Shown here one piece after another: positions 1 to 11,943 of a stretch of DNA of 64,000 bases (the first letter of the stretch is position 1; each line of letters opens with the position of its first letter). This DNA comes from Spisula solida (taxonomy: Eukaryota > Mollusca > Bivalvia > Venerida > Mactridae). Made by a program: the position numbers and the translations under genes. The stretch spans positions 4,846,001 through 4,910,000 of the forward strand of contig OX365949.1 of NCBI GenBank assembly GCA_947247005.1. The letters are read 5' to 3'. The notes beneath the pieces are model-generated. The model was given only the letters and a program-made list of their open reading frames with translations, made no database searches and was not told where the DNA came from.

Positions 1-99
1 CTTACACTTCTTCCATAGCCATCAATTGTTCGTTCTATATCATCTACGAGAGGTGCCCCACTTATATTTGAACACCGTTGAACATACGATATTTTCATG

Positions 100-628
100 C
101 TGACACGCTATAATCGAAATGTCTCTATACTGCCACGTATATCAATGTGTCGACTAACATATCAACTCACTGTTATTTATTTTTGCAGTTTAGTTAGACC
201 CCAAATCAATAATTCTGTAGGGGCATCGACGTGAGCTTTTTTAAGACAGAAAACCCCAATAGATGGTGTAAACATTGATCGAGTGTAATCAATGCTGTTT
301 TATTGTTAAGATTACAAAGGTTACGAATACAGGATTGTAAGACTTCGGCATTTACTATTCTGGTGTAATATACTTGGAATTCGTGTTCTTAAGGTATCGA
401 AGAGCGTGTTTGTGGTGGGGTATGAAGCTGAGCCTTAACCAGAACACCATGTTCCAGGCATTGTCGTCAGGAACGAGATGTGGCAAACATTTTGTCCAAA
501 AACTATTTTAAACGTTAGGAGCATAGTCCTGTGCGCTTATTTTTCCCTTTGTAGAATAAATAACAGTAATATTTTATCAGTTTTAACAAATAACCGCACA
601 AGCCATGACACCGGATGGGAACTCACGT
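100..628. other. Unassigned AT-rich spacer
   Basis: Lies inside the inverted repeat pair. I recognise no coding similarity or paired repeat here. Confidence 0.5.
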
Positions 629-857
629 TGCTTAGAATATAACCTACATTATGAGCCAATGAAAACGCCGCATTTTGGCGGTTAAATGAAAATTTAATCA
701 TTAAGATTTTCTCTTAACAGACTTGACGTCATACGTTGGCGCTAATTTCTATCGGCCAATCAAAATGCAGAATGTTATATTCTAAGCCAGTTAGAACATA
801 TTAAGTAAATTTTAATGATTAAAAAGGGCGGAGCGAGCGAAGCGAATGTTCTAACTA
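629..857. repeat. Small fold-back / MITE-like cluster
   Basis: GCTTAGAATATAAC near 629 is matched in inverse orientation by GTTATATTCTAAGC near 771-784, giving a candidate MITE of about 155 bp. Directly beside it, GTTAGAACAT at about 791 pairs with ATGTTCTAAC ending near 857. AATTTAATCATTAA and TTTTAATGATTAA inside it are also mutually inverted. The arms are short, so this is only a candidate non-autonomous DNA element. Confidence 0.45.
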
Positions 858-1522
858 TAACTTAACGCATGTTAACCTTTTGATAGTCTCGTAGACATTT
901 TTCAAATAGCAATCTGTTTTGTTACCGTGATTATTTCAATGATAAAGCATTATCTCAACAGAGGGAACAAAGTTAACGAAATTACCGCTCTGTTGTAGCA
1001 TGTACGGGGGTTAAAGACGATTGTCGCCCTTGTAATGTTTTGGTAAAATCGCTGGTGAACACAGACCGTTTTTCAGAGCCTGGCATTCGACAATTTTGAA
1101 ATTACTTGATTAATAGTTTCGAAGAATAATCCTACCTTCATTGCAATCACCATTTTGGTTATTGGATTTATCCTAGTTATCATATAACCAAAGGGTACGA
1201 TTTTTGAAGGAATCGTCACTTTTTGGCATTTTTTAATATTTCGTGTCATTTCACATATTAGAGCAACAGAACGTAAAGCACCCTTCTAGGGACGAACATT
1301 ACTGAAAGTCTTCACAGAAACGGTATATTCATTATCTATTAATACCTTCTTGGTGCTTCTTAAGGATCATTTGGCCTTAAAAAAGCCAAACGCAAAACCC
1401 TCTACAAAATTGCTGATTTCGGCTCGAATCATATTGCAAACAAACCAAACGGTGAGTGCACATGTTACCTGACACATTATTTTACGCGGTTCAAAAGATT
1501 TTTTTCATTTATATTGGGTTAA
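858..1522. other. Unassigned spacer
   Basis: No ORF with recognisable domains and no repeat partner noticed within the window. Confidence 0.5.
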
Positions 1523-1540
1523 CATGAAAATATTGGATAT

Positions 1541-2250
1541 TCAACGGTGTTCAAATATTAGTGGAGGCACCTCTCGTATAACCTGTCCATGTTCACTTAA
1601 CTCTTTCTGCTTCAAGTAATCCTGTCTGTATCTCCCATGTTTCATTTCAATGTTTTTCCTATCTGTCTTACGTACATCAGTACGGTCACAAGAATTCATG
1701 ACATCATCAACCACTTTTCCGATGTTTATCTTCCTTTCTGACATCCTCAAATGTTCTGTCCTTTGACAAGATTTATGTACTTCCTTCTCCTTCAACTCTA
1801 AGGTCTCCTCTCTTTGCTTTACGTCTGCTTCTTTCCTATTGAACTCATGCTCTCGCAATTTCATATTCCTGTCCTGTCATCAAACTTATCTAGCATTTTA
1901 GTTCCATGTCCTGTAATCTTAGTTCATATCCGTTTATATTCCTATCGCATTCAGGTAGTTCCTCTTTAAGGTCCGTTTCTTTCTCTCTAATACCTATTTC
2001 CCGATTACTGATCTCAAGTTACGTCTCATGCAAAATAGATTTCACCATATCCAACTTTTTCTTATATTCCTTTCTCTTTTTTCAATTTCTCTTAACCGTT
2101 TCTCTAATGCCGATTCTCTGTATTTCAATTCATTCTCCACTATACTCTGTTCCGTATCTCTTAAATGTCGACTTAGTTCCGCTATTTCTCCACACACTTT
2201 ACTTTTATCTGTTATCTCCTTCCTTACTCACTTTAATATCCCCATGAACA
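1541..2250 (-). pseudogene. Decayed coiled-coil protein gene
   Basis: On the minus strand a 107-codon open segment (1864 to 1541) is rich in Glu, Lys and Arg with heptad-like spacing (for example REHEFNRKEADVKQREE). Upstream to about 2250 the same character continues in shifting frames: a stretch with SALEKRLREIEKRERNI, then one with EISNREIGIREKETDLKEE. In-frame stops and at least two frameshifts interrupt it. This looks like one long coiled-coil coding sequence that has decayed. Its 3' end (PLIFEHR stop) lies in the inverted repeat arm at 1523-1577. I do not recognise the family. Low-complexity coiled coils resemble many proteins, so no function is proposed. Confidence 0.45.
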
Positions 2251-2287
2251 CTGTTATCTATAACCGGAGATCGGGACGGTGGTCAAG

Positions 2288-2318
2288 GGTTGGTGTAGGA
2301 CTCGAACCTGACACAAGG
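2288..2318 (-). repeat. tRNA-like B-box fragment (possible SINE scrap)
   Basis: The minus strand reads GGTTCGAGTCC, a perfect pol III B-box consensus, inside a small stem resembling a T-arm (GTGTCAGG against CCTACAC). No A-box or complete cloverleaf is visible, so this is at most the relic of a tRNA-derived element. Confidence 0.3.
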
Positions 2319-2443
2319 TAAAAATACTCTGTGAAACAACTACCTCAATGACGTTTATGCTGTCGTTTGCTGATGTGACAGTTCGATCACTCGTGAATTA
2401 CATAATTAACAAATCATTGTTTAAATTGATTATTTGGATAAAT

Positions 2444-2505
2444 ATTCAATTTGGACCTTTTCTATATCAATTATTCTTCTGATATAGAACAGGTCCAAAT
2501 TGAAT
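2444..2505. repeat. Hairpin, 26-bp stem
   Basis: Arms 2444-2469 and 2480-2505 are inverse complements with one mismatch (core AATTTGGACC / GGTCCAAATT) around a 10-nt loop. It lies about 200 bp before a (TTA)n run at 2721-2741 that follows AATAAAGTC, a form typical of retroelement 3' tails. Confidence 0.6.
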
Positions 2506-2769
2506 TTTGAAGATATTTTATAGGTGTAAATTCATCAGTCAATGATTGTATGGTATTGGGAGAATGTGGTGTAAATCGTTACATATCTCAATTCACGTTA
2601 TAAAAAGTTAATATGTTTATCTCTTCGTTTAAACAACGTATAAACGACTGTATGAAGCAAAACTGGTCAGGCTCACAGGTAAGACTGGCTTTGTCAACTG
2701 TGTTTCCTCATTAAATAAAGTCTTTATTATTATTATTATTAAGTATCAGCTTCTTCTGGATGTGATACC

Positions 2770-3130
2770 CATGTAACGTTTAAATCCTTACTGAATATTG
2801 AAAAATATCTATGCATCGATATAACTTTCTCATTTAGGAAATTCCTCGCACGATTTGGATGCTCAAATAATAAACTTAACATTGAACTTGGAAGACATTA
2901 TGGAATAGAAAGATCTGATAGAATATGTCTGTATTGTTTCAATCACTTCAATCATTTAATATTAGAAAACGAATATCACGCATTCTTTATTATGAAATAA
3001 GAGAACGATACTTGTTTAGTTGGTATACTGGAATATGTGATACTTTTGATGAAACATGAGAGTCATATTGTTTTAAAACGAGCATCACTATATGTATCAA
3101 ACCTAATACAGTGCATGGACAATTTATAAT
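2770..3130 (+). pseudogene. LINE ORF2 C-terminal zinc-domain fragment
   Basis: Frame 2824-3000 contains RKFLARFGCSNNKLNIELGR, then RICLYC and ENEYHAFF. This order (basic segment, GRH, C-x2-C, then E-x-E-Y-H) is the C-terminal zinc-binding segment found after the reverse transcriptase in many invertebrate non-LTR retrotransposons. Upstream in the same frame HVTFKSLLNIEKYL also fits. The frame stops at 2998-3000, but similarity continues in another frame (RERYLFSWYTG), showing a frameshift. No reverse transcriptase or endonuclease is present, so this is a 3'-only relic. Confidence 0.65.
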
Positions 3131-3793
3131 AGAACATTTTATGTGAAAAATGACATCCTTATGTATATATACACCCAAACGATTTGAAAACGCACCACTT
3201 ATGAAATATAAATTTTATGGATGAAAACGTAAATCTATGGTTATTTAACTTTGGGTGAATAAACTTCAGTCTATACACAACGAGTTATGTCAAGTTCATG
3301 TAATTATCGTGAGTTTGAAATAAATTATGCCATGTTTACCTGAAGGCCCCATGAAAATGAAAGTCACAATTTCACTAGTGAGTATATGAACCTGCTGCAT
3401 TGATGCATACACGCGACCCCTCCTCCTCAAGGATAACATACATTACATAATAGAAAGAAATTATGTTCTGTGTGATGTTTTCTCACCCTTCAAGCAGTAC
3501 TTTACTTAAATTATAATGATATGTGGCTGGGGCTGCCTGGCTCAAACCCTATGACCAAGTTCAGATTCTATATTTGCTCAATGTGTGAATTTGAGATGGT
3601 TTCAAGTAAAATTTAGCATAGCAGTTTTGGTGATTGTCGTCAATCTGTTAGGATATGTCCCGCGTTGCGTCTACGGCACCTCAAACCAATGCCACGAAGA
3701 CGGTTGAAGATAATACATTTGCGAATAAAGCTCGAAAAGGACGAAAATCGTTCCCAATTGCACTTAAAAGATTTTTCTTTTTATTGATAATTA
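3131..3793. other. Unassigned spacer
   Basis: No recognisable coding segment between the LINE relic and the Tc1 fragment. Confidence 0.5.
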
Positions 3794-4030
3794 TTAAAGG
3801 AAAAATGCAATAATGTACTTTGGACTAATCCACTGACTCCCGGCATTCGTCTGACATTGTGTGCAGTCATGTGGAACCATTTCGAGTGACGCAGCCTTTG
3901 TAATGTTGCCTCCTGACTCGAGATCATAACCTTCGGCTTGTCTGATCGTGGTCGGTCTCTGACTTTGCCATTCGCCAAGAACTGATGTTCTTAGCACACA
4001 CTCGATGTGTGGTGGCAGCTGGACCACCAT
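3794..4030 (-). pseudogene. Tc1-like transposase N-terminal fragment
   Basis: Two overlapping minus-strand frames together give the linker region of a Tc1-like transposase: GKVRDRPRSDKPKV followed by a segment with LQRLRHSKWFHMTAHNVRR. The motif (G)xVxDRPRSGRPxV is the GRPR-like hinge between the two helix-turn-helix subdomains in Tc1 family proteins. The partner frame upstream begins MVVQLPPHIECVLRT. The catalytic domain is missing and I found no terminal inverted repeats nearby. A solitary broken fragment. Confidence 0.55.
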
Positions 4031-4976
4031 CCTATAACACTATGATTCATTTTAGCTTGAAGCAAACCCAAAAGCATCCGAACAAATATTTCGAGCTAAT
4101 CGCAGCAGAAAAAGACCATTAGAATATATTTTATGTTGTTTTTTTCAATGTGTAAACCTACAGCGTACAATTGAAAGTCCAGCTGCACGTGCAAAACATG
4201 CAAAATCAGAAAAAGTGTTGTTGGGGGGATTCCGAATGATAAATTTCTATTTTCTTTGCCTTAGTAAAAGATTATGAACTGGAGAGAAACTGTCAACTTA
4301 TTATTTCAGCCTAAAATGAATTTTGACAAAATTGCATTATGTTTTATACTGGTGCGTTCTGTTGAGTGTATATTAATGGAGTTTCTTTATGTTGACGTGA
4401 TTCAATTATCTCCAGAATAAATAAAGCATGAATGTATGTCACTTTGTTCAATGAGAACATTGCAACCACCAATTACACACTGTGATTCAATGTGTTAGGC
4501 AGGTGCAGTGTGATTGTGGTATGTGTTGTAAATAATCCAAACACCGCATTGTTCTCTGTGAATTAATAGTTTCAAAATCGAAAGAAACTTTCTTTGGACT
4601 CTTTATTTCTTCAGTCTGGATAGTCCACGAGTGCTGGATTAATACAGCCTTAAACTAATATATGGCGTACTTCTTCAGTATTTCTGTTTCCCGCATCATG
4701 TAATTATAGAGAGTAAGACGTATTGACATGTTGTACATTCCTTTACGATGCTAGAGAAGAATTGTAGGTTCTGTCAGAAATATTATCCGATATAGACGGA
4801 CAAATGTTTTATATGGTTCTTAATGTGTTGTATGATTTATGAACTTCAAAGTTCTGATTGACTTCTGACAGTAATCTTGCAATTCATCGGTTTTCATAGC
4901 ATCGTAACAACAACCTCCACGAATAATCAAGTGTATGTCAGCGATATAAATTATTTTTTAAATGATACAGATATTA
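4031..4976. other. Unassigned AT-rich spacer
   Basis: No domain-bearing ORF and no repeat with a partner in the window. Confidence 0.5.
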
Positions 4977-5825
4977 CGTGGGACGTTCAAAAATAAACAG
5001 GACTATTGTCATAAAACCCACATGGTTAAACAAAATAAATCAAATTATATGCCGTCAAAACTCGGAATCCTTTTTCTATATACAGTAAAGTTCTGAACTA
5101 AAACTGATTCGCGGTCCGAAATTTACAGATGAATAAACAAGGTCACTAACGCCGATCCGGCGCACACAATTACGCCGCTATTTTACAAGGCGTTCGTGCT
5201 TCGCATAGGGCTATGCAATACGATGTTTATAGTAATATATGGTGTATAATGGTGATGATTACATTCCTGTACCACACTGAACCACTCAAGTAAAGCGTTG
5301 GTGAGAATCTCATGTATTTTTCCGGATCTTAAATCGAATATCTGGTTGAGGCAACGTACCATGAAACTTCGAGATATTTTGCAAATGTCTCATTATGCTA
5401 TTTATGCTTTCGCGTTTTTCCTTACGTTCTGGTGACGTTACTTTTACGTCACGACGTTGTCACTCTAAGAGTTCAACTTGTATTTGTTTCCGTACCTAAC
5501 GTCCGAATGTCGTCATTGTTGCAGACATCGTCCAATATGTAACATGCAATGTCATGGCGAAGTTTGAAAACTATCGATATTATTGTATTAAATATACACC
5601 ATATTACATAGTCGCCACCAATGGTAATTCGTGGGCTGCGCAGGGTGCGTGTTACCATGGTTTCAAAATTGACTATTTTGAGCGGACGTGATAGTTTAAC
5701 TCGATAAATCAGATATCAAATTTTGGCAAGCGAATTCCGATTTTATGTTATGTAATTATATTTGTATAATATTTAAAACTGTACCCGTGAGTCCCCCAGC
5801 CTTGTTTAATTTTGAACGTCCCACC
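4977..5825. mobile_element. Non-autonomous TA-flanked DNA element (849 bp)
   Basis: The ends are GTGGGACGTTCAAAAATAAA at the left and its near-perfect inverse at the right (arm about 25 bp). Both ends abut a TA dinucleotide (4975-4976 and 5826-5827), the target duplication of Tc1/mariner elements. No transposase-like frame is visible inside, so it is a MITE-type passenger needing an enzyme from elsewhere. Confidence 0.7.
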
Positions 5826-6777
5826 TACTGCGCTGCTGGAAATGATGTGTAAAGTCAACAATTTGAAATTGATCCATCATGCGTTCGTGTTATATGCTTC
5901 CTTATATCTAAGCAGATATATATATGAGTAAATGCTATTGAATAACACAGGATTGGATTAATGTCGTTTTTTCTTCAAAATTAAATAAAGCGGATCATTG
6001 AACCATGAAATTCAAAACACGTAAAAAGGTGCAAATTATTTTTATTTATGGTCAATTAGAATTTTAGATATATTGTTACATTAAAAAAACACAAAATTAT
6101 GCGATTTTTCACTCAACAAAATGGGTGATTTTTTAGTTTTTTAAAATACAGGTTAAATTTTATGGTCAATGGGAGGTAACTCTTCCAAAATTGAATTTTC
6201 CTACAAAAAGTGAGTAGTTCTAAACTTAAATTGTGCTTTATTCTTATCATTGTTGTCTTTATTTCTGTCTCTGTGATAAGTAAATAGACTTGAACTCAAA
6301 CTTGATAATCAAAGAGGATGCATAGCTGCATTAACAACATGACAAACACCCGATGAACACACGACAAAAACGTGTGACATTAGCTTTTGTTGATGTCATC
6401 ATTTGTTTATTCTGTTTGTGACAATTGTTATTAGATTTTAATAAAATAAATTGAATTGTAATTCCACATGTCCATGCTGCATGTGTTGAAATTTTCAACA
6501 AGATCAAACACGTATTGACCGAGTTATGGGTAAATATATACATGCACACTTATAAGATTTGTTAAGTGTACGTACTTTAAGGGGTGAACTATATAAAACA
6601 CTTTACTCTAAATTCCTAATAAGGCACGACTTTGTCCCAAAAAATTATATTTTCCACACATAAAGCTTGTTATATAGCGGTATTCCTGCACAAAGATCGA
6701 AGACCCCATGAATTCCTTTGCACTTCACCAAGACATATCAGCTATCCAATGTATTAACTATCTAAAACTAGGTATGA
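5826..6777. other. Unassigned AT-rich spacer
   Basis: Contains several A and T runs. Nothing coding or repetitive that I can name. Confidence 0.5.
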
Positions 6778-6986
6778 GTGATGCAATGACCAGCTCGTAG
6801 AATATGGATTACAGTAGACGCGTCACAGCAAATTAATGTACGCACCGGTCCATTATTGGCTTTGTTATATAATGCGTGCTAAAGCACCCTAGCTGCCAAT
6901 GCGTCTTAAAACAGCATTACATTAATGGAAATGAAAACTACTGTAATTACCCAGTCTCATTTCTCAGTCGTATAAATGATATAAAC
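6778..6986 (+). repeat. Dispersed repeat, copy 1
   Basis: About 210 bp is repeated in the same orientation at 11705-11926. Shared landmarks are ACCAGCTCG, ACAGTAGACGCGT and GGTCCATTATTGGCTTTGT in that order, ending in a GTCGTATA...GATATA segment. Identity is moderate, suggesting an old family. No ends or coding capacity are evident. Confidence 0.65.
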
Positions 6987-7750
6987 GTATATAGAGGATC
7001 TATTTTCAAAAAGCAATAACTTGGCAAGGTGGAAAACACCATAAGATGGAATAAAACAAAATAAAATATCTAGTTGATTCGTAAACAAAACAATGAAATG
7101 TGAACAATAAATTTATAATTTAAAATCTAAGGTGTGCAACTCTTGCAAAATTAGTATTTTGTCATTGATACATTTTACTAAATGTGACTTTTGGCATACT
7201 ATTTTGACATTTATACTAGTAGCAGACTTTCTATCGTCAATTATAGATCATTTGTGAAAAACATCCTAATTCTTTGTATTTCGTCTATTTACTGGATGAT
7301 TTGGAAAATAGTTTTGGTAGAGAGAATGTGACTTTAAGCGAGGTTTGGAAATTGCATATAAAAGCCACATATCGCTCAGCTGAATAGATTCACATTTTGA
7401 ATGAATTAAATACATTTTGGCTCCCGTGACCCTAAGAAACAATTCATGCGGTGTTACTTTTAAAACCTATTTTAATCCCATGGCCGACATATGCAGGGGA
7501 GTGGAACCATTTGAACTTATCATTCTAGTGGGACCACATAGCGATCATTTACATTTTATTTGTATAGTTTGGTTTAAATTAATTCGGTGATTTAGGAGGA
7601 TAGTGTTATTCAAAGAGTTTTTATTGTTATCATCTATTTGTGACCCACTTGGATAGGACACAGGGGAGTTCAATAACGTAAATCGCCGCTGATCACCGTG
7701 AACTACTTTTGTCTGGTTATGTTAAGGGAAAGTCGTATATGACAGAAATA
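6987..7750. other. Unassigned spacer
   Basis: No feature recognised up to the MITE boundary. Confidence 0.5.
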
Positions 7751-7987
7751 TCACAGGCTTAGAATGAGAAGGTCGTACGTACAAAATGAATTTTGAGAAA
7801 ACAAGAAAACCATTTTGAAAACTACTCCTTACTTATGGATAAAGTATTTTGAATTTCAGTTCGGTCAACATGACCTGTTCTGTGAAAAAAGACTCACGAG
7901 AAGCGCCTTGTTGTGCAGATTTCAAATATATATGTGTCTTATAAAGTCGTAAGTAGCACTTACGACCTTCTCATTCTAAGCCAGCGA
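7751..7987. mobile_element. MITE family A, copy 1 (237 bp)
   Basis: Terminal inverted repeats GGCTTAGAATGAGAAGGTCG (left, 7756 onward) and the exact inverse (right, to 7982) are extended outward by matching TCRCW bases to TA dinucleotides at 7749-7750 and 7988-7989. The interior lacks coding capacity. A second copy in the opposite orientation lies at 40086-40307. TA targets and short length fit a Tc1/mariner-dependent MITE. Confidence 0.8.
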
Positions 7988-8776
7988 TAAACAGAAAACA
8001 GGCTTGAAAACACAAAAGTTTTCTGGACTCTTTTAGAAGAATTTAGATATGATGATACGATTGTTTTTATTATATTCTGTCGGGATGTTTGAATAGATTG
8101 ACAGCTAGAATAATAAGCCATGGGATACTGTTCTCTTTTGCTTTCGATTTCAATCATCTTCTAACTCCCATGTCGCTATATAGAGACATTTTAATAAACA
8201 AAACAAGACTGCGTTCAGTAAACGGTCATACCGCGGTAAGAGCCTTATCTATAATAACTATCTGAGTCAATCAGGGGCCTTAATTCTGTAGAAATGTTGA
8301 ATAGTGTTACATGGCATTGGCAATGTAAGATGTACATGTATGATGGTAAACACGTATGGCAAGTTTTAAAGGAATACCCAGATGGACTTTGAAAATATTT
8401 GAGTTTCAAGAACTTGAAAGTTTTGGTTAACATTTTCAATGGAACGGACGGAGGGAAAATCACTATATGTCCTCGCTTCAGTAAATTCCGGGGCATAAAA
8501 GCTTTAATAATTGCTAACGATGAGCCGAAAATATTTCTAGGAGATTTTTATGAAATTAAAACATTACACTGGTTTTAAAACAGTTCTAAAACAAACCAGA
8601 AAATCATTATATACGCTTTCATTCAAATGTTGACAATCCTATATAACTACAGACACTTCGATTTGGAAACAAGTGAACTATCGAGGCAATGTTTGTATAT
8701 ATTACGCGAATACGCTGGCGAAATGATAAAATTATATGATTTAATGTTTGTGCTTTCAGTGTTAATGTTCCTACTA
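7988..8776. other. Unassigned spacer
   Basis: Nothing recognised between the MITE and the tandem array. Confidence 0.5.
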
Positions 8777-9225
8777 CAATAATTTTACTGCATAGCAGAC
8801 AATGTATAGCTTCTTGTCGTAATAATTTACCCTCAGCAAATACAAACTATTCGAAATTGAGCTTTTTATTTTCTAATCTAAGTTCATTGTCTTCACTGTT
8901 TGATAATAATTTTACTATATAACAGACAAGGTATAGCTTCTTGTCGTAATAATTTTCCCTCAGCAAAGACACAATATTCGAAATGGGTCTTTTTCATTAT
9001 CTAATCCTAGCTCATTGTCTTTACTATTTGATAATAACTCTTTCTGCTTAACCATGGTTATTGAAGAATCGTTATAGTAGATGGAAAGGCAATACTACAG
9101 TGCAGACAATGTATGACTTCTTGTTGTAATAATTTACACTCAGCACAGAATTTGTTTTTATTCTGCTTATTCATTTCTGCTTAACCATGGTTATTGAAGC
9201 ATCGTTATAGTATTTGGAAAGGAAA
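8777..9225 (+). repeat. Degenerate tandem array, ~127-bp unit
   Basis: TATAGCTTCTTGTCGTAATA with flanking sequence recurs with a 127-bp period (starts near 8781 and 8908). A third, divergent unit near 9090-9140 is displaced by an inserted segment. That segment, TGCTTAACCATGGTTATTGA with GTTATAGTA, itself occurs twice (9047 and 9179). The array is old and non-coding. Confidence 0.7.
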
Positions 9226-9339
9226 AACACTATTTAAGTTTATTTCATTAGAAAAAAACTATCACATTATTATCATTTTTGAATGCTTTGCACAATATAA
9301 TGCAAACGTGCATGTGTTCAAAATGGCATTATATGTAGA

Positions 9340-9825
9340 CATGTAAGACTGGCAAATATACTAACATACCTAGAGAAGAGCGTAAATGTGTTTTATGTGA
9401 GAAAAATGACATAGAAGATGAGTACCATCTCATCAATATATGTCCGGTATATACGGATTTAAGAAACTTATATATAAAACTCTACTACCGGAGAAATCCC
9501 AGCATGTTTAAATTTGTACAGCTTTTATCCACAACTAATGCAAAGGAACTTCACAAACTTGGTACTTTTATTAGCAAAGCCCTTGACCTACGACGTTTGA
9601 TTTTATATTGATTTAATTATTACATTCATATTTGCATGTACTATGATAATTGCATATCTGATGTCTATTTATAAACTGTGTTGTCCCTTGACAAATTTTC
9701 ATGTATTTATTTGACATGTATTTCTAAGGTTGATAATTGTATGCATGTATGTAAATATTGTATGTTGTTTCACGATGATAAGATGTATTATGCTTAAGCC
9801 GAATAAACTTTTCTGTATTCTGTAT
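9340..9825 (+). pseudogene. LINE 3' fragment with zinc domain and 3' tail
   Basis: From about 9340 the plus strand reads TGKYTNIPREERKCVLC, then IEDEYHLINICPVYTDLR and a basic tail with RNPSMFKFVQLLST, stopping at 9611. The C-x2-C, EDEYH and C-P pattern is the zinc-binding C-terminus of invertebrate non-LTR retrotransposons. The downstream stretch to about 9825 ends GCCGAATAAACTTTTCTGTA with a short TTCTGTA repeat, as expected for the element's 3' UTR. The 5' part with endonuclease and reverse transcriptase is absent, the usual outcome of 5'-truncated insertion. Confidence 0.7.
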
Positions 9826-10089
9826 TTAAACAATCTGATTAGATTATATGCATTGTGTATATGTCATCTTATATATAATTATCATGCAATTTACGCACGA
9901 AAATAGATATTTAAAACATCAATGACATACTACTGCTGTAATGGAATTTGACAGCAACTCTTTTTTATAAAATAACTATTCCTTTTCTGTCAATCATTTA
10001 CCAATCGTTTAGCTAACAGGATTTGCCCTAAAGGGTCAATGTCGCATTTGTCTCTGCGATTATTTCTGCGCATGTTTTGAAAACATTGT

Positions 10090-11148
10090 TTAAAGTTTGT
10101 TTTTAGCTAACCTGAGCACGAAGTTCTCAATGTGAGCTATTGTGATCACCCACAGTATGTCCGTCCACACTTTCAAATGACATCTCCTCGACCAATATTG
10201 ATGAAATTTTGCCCGGATGTTCCTGACATAGGGGGATTTAAAAATTGCTCAAATAAAGTTGATCCATCCAGAACTCTGGTTGCCATGGCAACCAGGTAAC
10301 AGAACCTTTAAAAATCTTCTTCTCTGGAACCACAAGGCATAGAGCTTAGATATTTAGCATGAAGCATTGCCTAGTGACCTTTACCAAGATTTCCCAAATC
10401 ATGACTCCCGGGTCAATATTGGCCCCCGCCCCGGGGGTCCCTTGATTTTGTATAAGAGATATATAGAAAAAACTTTTAAAAAATCTTCTTCTCTCGAACC
10501 ACAAGGCATAGAGCTTAGATATTTAGCATGTAACATTGTTTAGTGGACCTCTACCAAAATTGCTCAAATCATGACCCCTGGGTCCCACCCCGTGCCTCCC
10601 TTAATTTTACATAAGAGATATACAGAATTCTTTTTTAAAAATCTTCTCTGGAACCACAAGGCAAAGAGCTTAGATACAGTAGTTTGGTTGTAGCATTGTC
10701 TAGTGGACCTTTACCAAGATTGCTCAAATCATGACCTCTGGGTCAATATTTGCCCCACCCAGGGCCAGACCACAGTGCCCTAATTAATAGTGGCCACTAG
10801 AGCTAAATATAGAACATTCTGTAAACAACTTCTTCTCATAAATCGCCTACTACATTATCATCAAACTGTAGCATACCTATAAAGTCCTTTCTGAACTTTA
10901 TTCAAATACGAGCAATTGGTCCTTAATATAGGCGGCTACACATAAGTATAGATTTTTTAAAAAATACTTCTTCTCTTGAACCGCTTGATGGATCTTCATA
11001 AAATTTAGTCTGTAGCATCCTAATAAGGTCCCTTCTTACATTTAGGGCAATTGTCTTCGTTAAGAGGCTACAGTTTCATATATAAAAATATCATGAGCAA
11101 GGTGATTCGGGTGAGCGATTCAGGGCCATCATGGCCCTCTTGTTTGTT
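10090..11148 (+). repeat. Bivalve-type dispersed repeat block
   Basis: The block opens near GCTAACCTGAGCACG and closes with GGTGAGCGATTCAGGGCC followed by ATCATGGCCCTCTTG. Inside are several degenerate units of about 170 bp, each with ATCTTCTTCTCTGGAACCAC, then AAGGCATAGAGCTTAGATA and AAATCATGACC. A shorter relative in the same orientation is at 25420-26260. From general knowledge, such blocks ending in GTGAGC/GCTCACC are widespread in bivalve genomes. This is not coding. Confidence 0.75.
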
Positions 11149-11704
11149 TTATTGATGCTATAGATAATAATAACCTGTTTACAAGTATTATATATTGGGA
11201 CATTTTAAACTTTTGTTCAGTATAACAAAAACTTTAAGCTTTATACCAATATTTGTTTATTATCATTTTACACACGGAAAATGGTGAATGTTTGGACACA
11301 TGCGTGACAACCCAAGTACAACATGTTGGATCTCGTGATAAACTTCATTTAATCAAGTAAATTATAGTATTAAATGTTTCATAGCAGATACAACAACACA
11401 ATTACTTCTACAATAAATCAGGTATTATATTTTATGGGAAATATTCAAATCTGAATTGCAGAAGTTACGTCTTAAAACTTGTAATACCATTTGTAGATAT
11501 GAATGTACTTTAATTGCATTATTTTTAGCAAGCACTCAGCCAATCTGGCAGATGAATGGAACTGTCCAGGTTCATTTACAAACAAATAATAGTGTAATCA
11601 TTGTAATAAGTACTTGTTGTTTTCCTTTAGTACACGGAATCAATATAATCAACATTTTAACACGTGCGTCACAACCAAAGTAGAACAGATCACCTGATAA
11701 AACT
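11149..11704. other. Spacer with a local duplication
   Basis: Segments near 11283-11345 and 11632-11700 resemble each other (ACACGG..., GCGTGACAACC against GCGTCACAACC). Otherwise unassigned. Confidence 0.45.
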
Positions 11705-11926
11705 ATATGTGTGATTCAATAACCAGCTCGCCAGACATATTTTACAGTAGACGCGTTACCGCAAATCAATGTATGTACTGGTCCATTATTGGCTTTGTAA
11801 TATAATGAGTGCTAAATGCCCCTTGTTGTCGATGCACCTTAAAACATAATCAAATTAATGGACATGACAACTAATGATATTGCATAGTCTCGATTCTAAG
11901 TCGTATACATGATATACATGTACACA
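11705..11926 (+). repeat. Dispersed repeat, copy 2
   Basis: Direct-orientation relative of 6778-6986, with the same order of landmarks. It ends just before the Tc1-like element that starts at 11944. Confidence 0.65.
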
Positions 11927-11943
11927 GCCAGATTGCAGTTGTA

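Larger units (their letters stand above)
46..1577. repeat. Inverted repeat pair, 54-55 bp arms
   Basis: The segment 46-99 is repeated in inverse orientation at 1523-1577 with about 90% identity. The shared core reads ATATTTGAACACCGTTGAA on the left arm. The outer edge of both arms encodes the same short C-terminal peptide (PLIFEHR then stop), on the plus strand at the left and on the minus strand at the right, where it ends the coiled-coil pseudogene. This could be the termini of an element of about 1.5 kb or two inverted copies of the same gene end. I see no clear target duplication. Confidence 0.6.
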
